DNA of 64,000 nt from VAZQ01 sp035293945 (GTDB lineage Bacteria > Pseudomonadota > Alphaproteobacteria > Rhizobiales > Xanthobacteraceae): NCBI GenBank assembly GCA_035293945.1, contig DATGLV010000011.1, positions 526,537 through 590,536 of the forward strand, written 5' to 3'. Numbering within the stretch: position 1 is the stretch's first letter; each line of letters opens with the position of its first letter. This document shows, in pieces, positions 8,219 through 16,315 of the stretch. The translations under genes and the position numbers were made by a program. The notes below the pieces were generated by a model. That model ran no database searches. It was given only the letters and a program-made list of their open reading frames with translations, and was not told the DNA's origin.

Positions 8219-9001
8219 ATGACTGACTTGTTCGATAGCCCAATGCAGATGCTTGGCTGGGCGCAGCGCCGCATCGATGACCTGGAAAAGGAAATCGATC
8301 GCTTTTCGAATGCGCGCCCGTGGACCTTCGTTCGAGAGAGAGATGACGATGGCGTCATAGATGCATTAAAGGTGAAATTCTCCAGCCGCCTTTCGAATGA
8401 CATTCCCCACATCATCTTCGATGCGGTCAACCATCTACGGTCGGCATTGGATCAAACTGCGCACGCCATCGCTGTTCGTCACACCGGCAAGGCCCGACCG
8501 AAGCATGCGAAGTTTCCTTTCGGCCAGACCGAGCAGGAGATGGTCAATGACGCCAACGGTCGATGCAAGGATCTACCGACAGAGGTCACCTCGATTTTCA
8601 GATCTTTCAAGCCCTACAAGTCAGGGAATGTCGTCCTTTGGGCACTAAACGAGCTTGCAAATACACCAAAGCACAAGACCATCTATCCAGTAAGCCTCAG
8701 TGGGCTTTCTACACTCATCCGCCCTAATGGGCTTAAGATCGAGATGAGGCCCAACGAGAGATTTGAATTATTTCCTCCGCGATGGGATGCGGACAAATAC
8801 GAGCTGATACTCGGCTACGTCCCCTCGCGCATCTCGTTCCCGGAAGACTTGGAAGTCACATTTACCGTAGCGCTCGACGAGGTCGACGAGGTTATTCGAG
8901 GACCGAACCCCGCCGCCGTCCTCAGGCGCATGGCTGAAGAGGTCAAAGCCGTGCTAGATGCCGCCGAGCAAACATGTCGATGCATCGGCCTGATGAAATA
9001 G
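8219..9001 (+). CDS. Hypothetical protein, rightward accessory gene in the tail operon
   Basis: 260 residues, read opposite to the flanking late genes; it diverges from gp45 and converges on gp44. The ATG at 8219 (MTDLFDSP) is the best start. The N-terminus is helical (MLGWAQRRIDDLEKEIDRF), followed by DAVNHLRSALDQTAHAIAVR, a helix seen in uncharacterised soluble bacterial proteins. The base composition is visibly less GC-rich than that of the neighbouring tail genes, which suggests separate acquisition. No enzymatic motif is recognised. Probably a moron (lysogenic conversion or defence gene), a guess from placement only. Confidence 0.6.
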   Translation: MTDLFDSPMQMLGWAQRRIDDLEKEIDRFSNARPWTFVRERDDDGVIDALKVKFSSRLSNDIPHIIFDAVNHLRSALDQTAHAIAVRHTGKARPKHAKFPFGQTEQEMVNDANGRCKDLPTEVTSIFRSFKPYKSGNVVLWALNELANTPKHKTIYPVSLSGLSTLIRPNGLKIEMRPNERFELFPPRWDADKYELILGYVPSRISFPEDLEVTFTVALDEVDEVIRGPNPAAVLRRMAEEVKAVLDAAEQTCRCIGLMK

Positions 9002-9008
9002 ACGCCAG

Positions 9009-10139
9009 CTAGCTATCCGGCTGATCCGGCCGCGCGGGCGCCGACGGCGTATCCTGCCCATAGGAAGGCTCACCCTGCAGGACATTTGCCGAAATCGGCG
9101 TTGTCGAGAAAGCCAGCGCATTCTCGGTGCAGAGGTCGATGGTCGTTCGGGATCCTGCGTTCGACTGCGAATAGATCACCTCTCGCGAGGCCAGAACGCG
9201 GTCGAGATCGAGCATCGGGCTCTTGACCGTGTAGCGCTTACCCACATCCCAGAGCGTTCCGGGCGCCGATTGCCAGCCTTGCATGACGCATCGGCAATCG
9301 ACGATGTCGGTCGCGTTGTAGGCCATCTCGTGGTTCGCCCGGGCAGCCGCGTCCTGCGGACTGCCCGGCTCTTCCATGACGATGATCGAGCGCCGGCCGG
9401 CGCGCACATTCGGATTGGTGACGGTCGCAGAGACATCGCGTGCTGCGTCGCCATTGGTGTGATCATCACCGGGCCGCTGCCCGACGATATTCACGATGTT
9501 GAATGACCGCGAGCCGTCGATGCTCGCGCGCGCCGACACGATATTCTTCCCCTCGACTAGCTCGCCGGCGAGCGCCTGGGTCGGATCATACGGCTCGGCG
9601 ATCAGGTTTCCGTTGCCATCGTCCGTGATGTGCAGGCCGCGCAGCCGCGCCAGGCGCTCGATCGCCCGAAAGACCGTCTCCCCGTACGCGACCGAGAACT
9701 GCGGGAACGGCGTCGCCAGATTTGGCGACGATCCCCTGACCACCAGGTTGACGCCGGCGCTTTGCGCCAAGGCTGAGGCGATCGCCTGGAACGTATAGCC
9801 CTTGTATTGACCGCCGTTGATCACCGCCGATGAATCGACGGCATCCGCCGTGAGGCTCCGGCCAGCCACCATGAGCCCATGCCGATCGGCATCGAAGGAT
9901 CCCTGGCGCACAAACACATAACCGGTGAACGCCAGGATCCCGGCAAGCGTGATCGTGCACTGATCGCCAGGTTTGATGCGCCAGGCCTGGAAGTTGGCGT
10001 CGCCGTCGAGCGGCTCCGCCGCAGTGAACTCGAAATCCGAACATGCCCCACCATAGAGGCGACGAAGCGTGACCGAGGTCCAGCCCGAATAGGCCCGGCC
10101 GTTGACGGAAAGGACGGCGGTTTCGGAGGGGGACGGCAT
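9009..10139 (-). CDS. Baseplate hub protein, Mu gp44 (gpP)-like
   Basis: 376 residues from the ATG at 10139; a TTG at 10160 would add seven residues. Gp44 is the hub that carries the spike of Mu-type tails. Segments matching the family are AVLSVNGRAYSGWTSVTLRR, FTGYVFVRQGSFDADRHGL, VAGRSLTADAVDSSA and ETVFRAIERLARLRGLHIT. The tail end is Pro-rich. The gene lies upstream of the gp45 equivalent. Normally it would follow gp43 directly, but a 7.2-kb block of secreted-protein genes and an FkbM gene separates them. Confidence 0.88.
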   Translation of the reverse strand: MPSPSETAVLSVNGRAYSGWTSVTLRRLYGGACSDFEFTAAEPLDGDANFQAWRIKPGDQCTITLAGILAFTGYVFVRQGSFDADRHGLMVAGRSLTADAVDSSAVINGGQYKGYTFQAIASALAQSAGVNLVVRGSSPNLATPFPQFSVAYGETVFRAIERLARLRGLHITDDGNGNLIAEPYDPTQALAGELVEGKNIVSARASIDGSRSFNIVNIVGQRPGDDHTNGDAARDVSATVTNPNVRAGRRSIIVMEEPGSPQDAAARANHEMAYNATDIVDCRCVMQGWQSAPGTLWDVGKRYTVKSPMLDLDRVLASREVIYSQSNAGSRTTIDLCTENALAFSTTPISANVLQGEPSYGQDTPSAPARPDQPDS

Positions 10140-10219
10140 CGCGGATACGGAGTCTTGCAACCGCAGGCGGCGAGGGTGCAGAATAAAATCTTAACTTTTC
10201 GGGGGGAGCTTCGAACGCT

Positions 10220-11071
10220 GTGCGATCGATGTCCTATTTAGCGCTGCCTTACATCCGGCGCGAGTTGCCCGGATGGGGCGCCATTTTCCGCCACTGTGTC
10301 GGTGACTACCGTTGTGACGAACAATGGTACGGAAGAAAGAGAACTGTTGTCGATAAGATCACCGGCTATGAGCTCGATCTGAACCTCGGATCGTGGTCGG
10401 ACCGGATGACCTATTTCCTTGGCCGCTGGTATGACCTCGGTGCACAGCTGGTCATCAGGGAGCACATCCGTCCCGGCGATGTCGTTGTGGATGTCGGCGC
10501 CAATCGCGGCATGTTCGCCTTAAATGCTGCGCATCAGGTTGGGCCGGGTGGCCGTGTCATCTGCTTCGAACCAAATCCAGCCTGCGCTTCGATGTTCCGA
10601 CACGCCGTCGCGCGAAATTGCATTTCGCAGATCGAAATTCATCAGAACGGTCTTTCCGATAGCGAGGAGAACCGCGATCTGTTCTTGCCTCCGGGCGGTG
10701 ACGTGCTGGGCACTTTCGCGGCCTATCGAGAGGAAGGGGAGCGGGCAGTTCCATGTCGCCTGCTTGTCGGCGACAAGGCCCTGTCAGGAATTGCCCCCAA
10801 CTTCATCAAGATCGACGTCGAGGGCTTCGAGGAGCATGTGATCCGCGGGCTCCAGTCGACAATTAGAGAGCACCATCCGACGATCTACATGGAGTGTGTA
10901 GAGCGTCACCTCCTTCGGGCCGGATCATCGATTGCCGCGATGATGGCGCTAATGGAGAGCCTCGGCTATTCCGGAAAGCGGGTGGCGTATAGCGGGAGGC
11001 ATCCGACGCATTGCGAATACCTGCCGATCGATGGACGCAATTGCGATACGCTTTGGCTCTATGCGGCCTGA
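10220..11071 (+). CDS. FkbM-family SAM-dependent methyltransferase, moron
   Basis: 283 residues; GTG at 10220 or ATG at 10229, after a GGGGGGAG ribosome site at 10201-10208. FkbM enzymes O-methylate sugars or small molecules, often surface glycans. The SAM-binding core is intact: DVVVDVGANRGMFALNAA (motif I), VICFEPNPA (motif II) and the family signature FIKIDVEGFEEHVIRGL followed by YMECVE. It is read against the tail genes, has its own start region and ends 13 bp inside the 3' end of the 1,360-aa gene (convergent overlap). Modification of host surface polysaccharide to block superinfection is a reasonable but untested role. Confidence 0.85.
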   Translation: MRSMSYLALPYIRRELPGWGAIFRHCVGDYRCDEQWYGRKRTVVDKITGYELDLNLGSWSDRMTYFLGRWYDLGAQLVIREHIRPGDVVVDVGANRGMFALNAAHQVGPGGRVICFEPNPACASMFRHAVARNCISQIEIHQNGLSDSEENRDLFLPPGGDVLGTFAAYREEGERAVPCRLLVGDKALSGIAPNFIKIDVEGFEEHVIRGLQSTIREHHPTIYMECVERHLLRAGSSIAAMMALMESLGYSGKRVAYSGRHPTHCEYLPIDGRNCDTLWLYAA

Positions 11072-14000
11072 TATAGGCCTACGGGCGCGTTGTCGTTCGC
11101 GGCCGGATCAAGATCGCGCTCGAGCAAGTATGACCCCGGGCCAATGCAGGGCCTAGAGCCCATGAACGGACCATTCGGCGTGCCGATGTATATTGGGCCG
11201 CAAATGTAAGGATCGCCGGAGATATCCGTGACGTTCTGCATCCATTTCGGCCCGTTCGGCAGAGCTGGAAGCCAATCAGTCATGAGCTGGAATGTCCCGC
11301 CGGCGGTCATGGATTGCGGAGTCGAGACGGTCTGCTCGGTATCGATCGTGTAGTTCCCGCCGCCGAGCGAGGCGATCACCCGCGGCGTGCCAGTGAGTCC
11401 GGCGGCGATGACGTGGTCGCCGACCGCTATGGCGCCGCTGAGCCCCGAAGTCGACATGACACTGGTGCCCTGGCCGGTGTTGGGCGCGACTGTCGCGGTG
11501 AACGTCCCGTCGAAATCATTGCAACTCGCCGATGGTCCGCTTTTCCCGTGATTAGGATCATCGACCGATCGCCAGATCCCAAACTGCGAATTGTTGATAT
11601 TGCCCTGCGGATTGTACCAGCCGGCGATGATGATCGATGGATAGCGCCCAGGCGCGGCCGGGGCGCCGACGCCGATCGCCAGCGTGCCGAACCAATTCGG
11701 AACCTTGTGCATGATGACACTTGCGCCGGTCGGCGGCGTCGCCGGCGTATTGTTGTCGCCGTTGCATGCCCGCCAGAGCTGCCCCTGCGAGGTCGATTGG
11801 AACGGAACGAAATTGCCAGGAATCCACCAAAGATGACCTGACTCACCTTTCGGCTGCTTCAAGACAGAATTCGTCGCCGCATTCTGCAACCATGATCCCG
11901 ACGTTCCGCAGCATTGTTGATAGTTGACCACGGTGAGAGGGCCGCACCCCACGCTCTTGAGCAGGCCGGCGTTGAAATTGACATAGAAAAAGGTGTTCGG
12001 CTTGACCGTATCCGGGATGACGATCTGATCGCCGTCGTAATCGGCATTGATCCATCCCTGGTAGCTGAAGAGCATCGGCGCCCCAGTGAGTATCTGGCGG
12101 CCGGCCGGCACTCCTGTGTTCTCGCCGGACGAGCTCGTCTGCAGCGTGATTTGCGAGCTGCCCGTATTAACGGAACCGATGACCGCATACATCATGCGGC
12201 CATCGTCCATCTGGATGTTGATGTTTTGGCTCGGGAGAAGGCCAGAAGTGCTCGCCACGCCGAACGTGGCGGTTCCTGCGCCGTACGGACCGCCGGTGAT
12301 CGTCGTCTGCACCTGCGGGCCGCCCGGCTGCCCGATGGCGCCGGGCAGCGCCACATCACTCCAACCGGCGACGGACGTGCCCCTGTCGATCGAGCAGCGC
12401 GGTGTGCCGTTGTCGCCGGGCATGACCACGAGATAGCTTCCGGAGGCCGCATAGGTGCCGCCCGGCGCGGCATAAGTCCGGGCCGTGCCTCCGCCCGCGT
12501 AGGGAATTCCGCTATAGGTCGAGTTCAGCAGCGTCGTGCAATTCGAGCTGATGTTGTTGGCCGTACCGACGAGATGACGCCCGTTCGCTTCGGTCGGCCC
12601 CTGCACGCCCGAGATGTCCACGAAGAAGTTCTTGTTCGCGCCCCACCCGCCGCCGCGCGAGTCCATCACGCAGATCATGATGTGACCGCTGCCGTCGTTT
12701 CCCACCGTGGTGATGTTGCGCGAATTGCTCCAATGGTCGGTCGGCGGCGTCGGATCATAGAACAGATATTGCGCGCCGGTGACGCCGGAGAGTTGCAGGC
12801 TCGCAGTAAACGTGACGCCGGCGAGATCGAACGTGGTCGGACTAGTCACGATGACTGGGTGGCAGGAGGAGCTATTTTGGCCACCCGATTGGCTCAATGC
12901 ATTGCCGCCGACGATCCTGACGGACGCGATCGAGCACATGATCGTGCCCTGCCCGTTGTTCCACGTCGTCAGCTGGGCCGTCGAGTCGACCGTGATCTGC
13001 ACCAGCCCGTTGTTCGGCCCGATGCTGGTGTCCTGCCCCACGTTCGCGGCCAGGATGGTCCTGTTCCAGCGGTTGAAGGGCTTGAAATTCGCGAATGTGG
13101 CGAAACCGTCGCTCGAATAGCCCGAGAAGTCCGAGCCCCCGGCGAGATTCGGCGAGGTCTTTGCGGCCAGGAAATTCGTGTATGGATCAAGGCCGAATCC
13201 GCTCGAATAAGCCAAACTGAATATCTGACTCAGCGGCGCGCAATTCCCCGGCGGAAAATTGACGATGCTGTAAGCGCAAGCCGAGACGTCCTGCATGCCC
13301 GCCGTGGCGCCGAGCGGATTCTGCACCACGATGCCTCCGCTCGCGACCGGATGCAGAATCCCACGCGATAGCGAAGTATAGGTGAAATTCCCGCTCTTGA
13401 TCGCGTTGAATGTCGTGGTCCAGCCACCCTGACCGCCATCCTGAAAGAGATTGCCTTCGTTGATCGGATCAAACTCGATGTTATACCCTTGGAACGCCAG
13501 CCAGATCAGCCAGGGCGCGTCACCGCCAGCGTTCGGCGTGGTGTATGACGCCGGCCCGCTCCAAGCTCCCGTCGTCAAGCCACCCGTGGTCGACCAGTAG
13601 AGCGACCCGGCGTTGTTCATCGCCACCATGTTGTTCTGGTTCTTGGGATCGATGGCGACCCATTTGATGCTCGCGTTGTTGATGACGATCGACCAAGTAC
13701 CGTGGCAGGAGCCCGCTCCGGGCGTGAAGGTCCACAACAGCCCGGTGCCATTGGTGCCGTTCGTTCCGCCGTCGACCACAAACAGCGTCCCGCCGGTGAG
13801 CGAGACCACCATGTGTTGGACCCAGGGCGGGCCGCCGCAGGCCTCAAAGAAAGTCGTGCCGCCGTCGTTGGTGCCGTAGATCGTCCCGACCTGAATGCTC
13901 GCAGAACTGAAGGTGCCGGGGTTAGTCGTCTTGTTGACGATGATCGTGGTGCCGCCGGTGCCAGCCTGCGTCTGATAGAGGCCGTTGTAGGCGGAAGGGC

Positions 14001-15141
14001 TCGCGCTCGTGACCTCGACGTAATCGCCGACCTTGATGCGCGATGACGCCGAAGTCGTGAACGTGATCTGCTGCGTGCCGCTGTTCCACGAAGCAGAGCT
14101 TACGCCCACCTGTTGAGCCGAAGCGGCATACCAGGTGTTCGTGACACCCGCGCCGTTGGTCCCAGAGCCAGGATCGTAAGCCAGGACGTAGGAGTCCGGC
14201 GATACGTTGGTGAACGGGATCGAACTCGGCGGAACCTGCTGAAAAGAGTTTCCCTTGTCCTGCGTGCGCCAGATGCCGAACGTCTGCGTGGCGACGATCA
14301 CGCCATTGACACTGTTCGGGTCGCACTCGACGTAATTGCCGTTTACCCGATAGGTCCCGTTGCCGTTGTCTATCGGGAAGTTGATGTAGCCGCCGCTCGA
14401 ATATGTCCCCGGGCTCGTGGCCTTGTTGACTACGACAGTGGTCCCAGACGTGCCTGGCTGGGTAACCAGGCCGCTGCTGGTGGAATTGAAACCGCTGGGG
14501 CTGACACCGGCGATAACGACAGTCTCGCCGGGGTAGTAGTTTCCGCCCGTGACCGTAAACGTAATCTGCTGCGTGCCGCTGTTCCAGACAGCGCCGGTGA
14601 TCGTCTCGGGCGGATCGAAACCACCGCCGCCGAGCTCGTTGGTGTTCTGCCAGAGGAGTGTGGCGTCGGGATTCGCGGGATTGAATGGACTCGCCGGGTT
14701 CGTCCTGAAGACGAATCCCTGGCCATACATGAAGGCCGTGCCCTGATCCTGCGGCGATCCGCAGGCGCCTATCGCGACCAAGCCTGAGCCTTGGAACGTC
14801 TGGGTCGGCCCCGTTGTCGGCGACACGCCGAAGCAGGAGCCCGGCGTGACAAAGTTCGGGACGTCGCACTTGGCGCTCGCCAGCGCTACATTCGAGAATA
14901 TCTGGTGCCACGAATTGTCGTTGGTCCCGAACACATATGCGCCGGAGCCATCGGGCGAGACGAAGTGCACCCCCGTGTTGAGCGCCCAATGCTGATGCGC
15001 GTTGAGCCCTCCGCCCCAAAGCCCGGCCGCCTGGAACGGCACCGTCCCGACGTTGCCGTGCGAGGCCGAAAGAGCTTGGCCGCCGAGGGCCTGAACCCAG
15101 ACGGTGACCGCAATAAATACGAACGCGATTCTCCGGATCAT
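11059..15141 (-). CDS. Very large secreted beta-propeller-like protein with internal repeats
   Basis: 1,360 residues with a signal peptide (MIRRIAFVFIAVTVWVQALG, cut near LSA). Several Asp-box/BNR-like segments are visible: GIWRTQDKGNSF (about 289-300), IYGTNDGGTTFF (421-432), LYWSTTGG and FGIWRSVDDPNHGKSG. This suggests one or more sialidase-type propellers. Residues about 185-252 and 350-415 are repeats of one another (both start WNSGTQQITFT and end NK-T-PGT-SS). Overall it is poor in charged residues and rich in Gly, Thr, Ser and Asn. The C-terminus has ANDNAP. It lies in the tail operon between secreted-protein genes. Adhesin, glycan-binding or tail-associated protein are all possible; no catalytic residues were identified. 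Confidence 0.6.
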   Translation of the reverse strand: MIRRIAFVFIAVTVWVQALGGQALSASHGNVGTVPFQAAGLWGGGLNAHQHWALNTGVHFVSPDGSGAYVFGTNDNSWHQIFSNVALASAKCDVPNFVTPGSCFGVSPTTGPTQTFQGSGLVAIGACGSPQDQGTAFMYGQGFVFRTNPASPFNPANPDATLLWQNTNELGGGGFDPPETITGAVWNSGTQQITFTVTGGNYYPGETVVIAGVSPSGFNSTSSGLVTQPGTSGTTVVVNKATSPGTYSSGGYINFPIDNGNGTYRVNGNYVECDPNSVNGVIVATQTFGIWRTQDKGNSFQQVPPSSIPFTNVSPDSYVLAYDPGSGTNGAGVTNTWYAASAQQVGVSSASWNSGTQQITFTTSASSRIKVGDYVEVTSASPSAYNGLYQTQAGTGGTTIIVNKTTNPGTFSSASIQVGTIYGTNDGGTTFFEACGGPPWVQHMVVSLTGGTLFVVDGGTNGTNGTGLLWTFTPGAGSCHGTWSIVINNASIKWVAIDPKNQNNMVAMNNAGSLYWSTTGGLTTGAWSGPASYTTPNAGGDAPWLIWLAFQGYNIEFDPINEGNLFQDGGQGGWTTTFNAIKSGNFTYTSLSRGILHPVASGGIVVQNPLGATAGMQDVSACAYSIVNFPPGNCAPLSQIFSLAYSSGFGLDPYTNFLAAKTSPNLAGGSDFSGYSSDGFATFANFKPFNRWNRTILAANVGQDTSIGPNNGLVQITVDSTAQLTTWNNGQGTIMCSIASVRIVGGNALSQSGGQNSSSCHPVIVTSPTTFDLAGVTFTASLQLSGVTGAQYLFYDPTPPTDHWSNSRNITTVGNDGSGHIMICVMDSRGGGWGANKNFFVDISGVQGPTEANGRHLVGTANNISSNCTTLLNSTYSGIPYAGGGTARTYAAPGGTYAASGSYLVVMPGDNGTPRCSIDRGTSVAGWSDVALPGAIGQPGGPQVQTTITGGPYGAGTATFGVASTSGLLPSQNINIQMDDGRMMYAVIGSVNTGSSQITLQTSSSGENTGVPAGRQILTGAPMLFSYQGWINADYDGDQIVIPDTVKPNTFFYVNFNAGLLKSVGCGPLTVVNYQQCCGTSGSWLQNAATNSVLKQPKGESGHLWWIPGNFVPFQSTSQGQLWRACNGDNNTPATPPTGASVIMHKVPNWFGTLAIGVGAPAAPGRYPSIIIAGWYNPQGNINNSQFGIWRSVDDPNHGKSGPSASCNDFDGTFTATVAPNTGQGTSVMSTSGLSGAIAVGDHVIAAGLTGTPRVIASLGGGNYTIDTEQTVSTPQSMTAGGTFQLMTDWLPALPNGPKWMQNVTDISGDPYICGPIYIGTPNGPFMGSRPCIGPGSYLLERDLDPAANDNAPVGLYQAA

Positions 15142-15144
15142 AGA

Positions 15145-16305
15145 TCAATCACCAAAGACGCGATTTCCGGCGCCGCCGGGCGCGTTGAAGGTGACGTTTG
15201 TGTTGCCACCGAGATTGAGCGAATTGTTCGCCGTCAACGACCCTGCGCCCGTCACGGTGATGTTGCCGACAGCGGCCCAATTCATCGTGTCGGCGCTACC
15301 CAGAGACAGCGTGGCGACCGCCGGAGTGGCCGCGTTTGTTTGCAGGAGCAGAGCGGCGCCCGAGGTCCCGCTCCAGGTGAACGGATTGGTGATCGTGGTA
15401 GTGAGGCCGGAGGAGAACTGCAACCAGCTCGCATTTGTGAGCGTCAGCGTGCCGATGGTTGGGCCGCCCGAGATGACTACCGCCTCATGGGCGCTCCAAT
15501 TGCTGTTGATCACGAGCGTCCCATACGACGCCGTGGTCATCGTCAAATTCAGCGACCCACTCGGGTTCGCCCCGGGCACGATTGCCAAGGTCGCCGAGGA
15601 TCCGGTGATGGTCGAGCCGGTGATGTTCCAGATGATGCCGGTGGACCCCGTGAGCGTCCACGTCCCGGCTCCCATATTGATCGCGCCACCGCTGCCGGTG
15701 ACAGACGGCGCCGTGACGCTAAAGCCGAGGGAATCGTCAAGCGTTCCATTGGAAACGGTCGGCGCCGATTGGTAGGTGAAGTTGTCCTGCTGCTGGAAGT
15801 CCCCACCCGCCCCGTTGTAGGTGACCGTTGGCAACAATTTTCCGGCGCTGGTGATCAGCGTCGTGCCGGAGGTCGACGTGAACGAAATAGTACGCACGGC
15901 CGCCGGCGCATAGGTCATCCCGGGCACCAGCTTGAACAGGTTGCCCGTGATGCCGAGCGTAAAGCCGGCATTGTGGGTGAGCGTGCCGGTGTAGGGGCTT
16001 CCACTGCCGCCTGTGCCGCTCGCGTCCAGAGATCCGATCGTCAGGGCCGCCGCAATTGTCAGGTTACCAGCGGCGCTGTCGAGAATAACGGCATCGCCGC
16101 TCGCGGGCAGACAAGTACACGAGCCGCCGCCTGAATTTTGCGACCATACGGTGTTGACGTTGCTGCTACCACCGCCCGGCGTGACGAAGCACGTCCCAGT
16201 GCCGGTCCCGCAGCCGGTTGCCTCCGCGGGCGCCGCGCCAAAAACCTGCATTGCGACCAGCGCGGCCGCGAGCAGGCATCTCAACGCCTTGTCGAAAAAG
16301 CTCAT
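15145..16305 (-). CDS. Secreted beta-helix-like repeat protein
   Basis: 386 residues from the ATG at 16305, which lies 10 nt after the upstream stop with a GAGA site. A signal peptide (MSFFDKALRCLLAAALVAMQ) ends near PAEA. Four Cys follow early (GCGTGTGTC, then CTCLP). The rest is a ladder of short strands with recurring GTLTLT, GSGGAINMG and NITVTGAGS-type segments, typical of beta-helix or autotransporter-passenger-like folds. No transporter domain is present. The gene is nearly contiguous with the 1,360-aa and 547-aa secreted-protein genes, so all are probably expressed together with the tail genes. Confidence 0.55.
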   Translation of the reverse strand: MSFFDKALRCLLAAALVAMQVFGAAPAEATGCGTGTGTCFVTPGGGSSNVNTVWSQNSGGGSCTCLPASGDAVILDSAAGNLTIAAALTIGSLDASGTGGSGSPYTGTLTHNAGFTLGITGNLFKLVPGMTYAPAAVRTISFTSTSGTTLITSAGKLLPTVTYNGAGGDFQQQDNFTYQSAPTVSNGTLDDSLGFSVTAPSVTGSGGAINMGAGTWTLTGSTGIIWNITGSTITGSSATLAIVPGANPSGSLNLTMTTASYGTLVINSNWSAHEAVVISGGPTIGTLTLTNASWLQFSSGLTTTITNPFTWSGTSGAALLLQTNAATPAVATLSLGSADTMNWAAVGNITVTGAGSLTANNSLNLGGNTNVTFNAPGGAGNRVFGD

Positions 16306-16315
16306 CGCGGATCTC

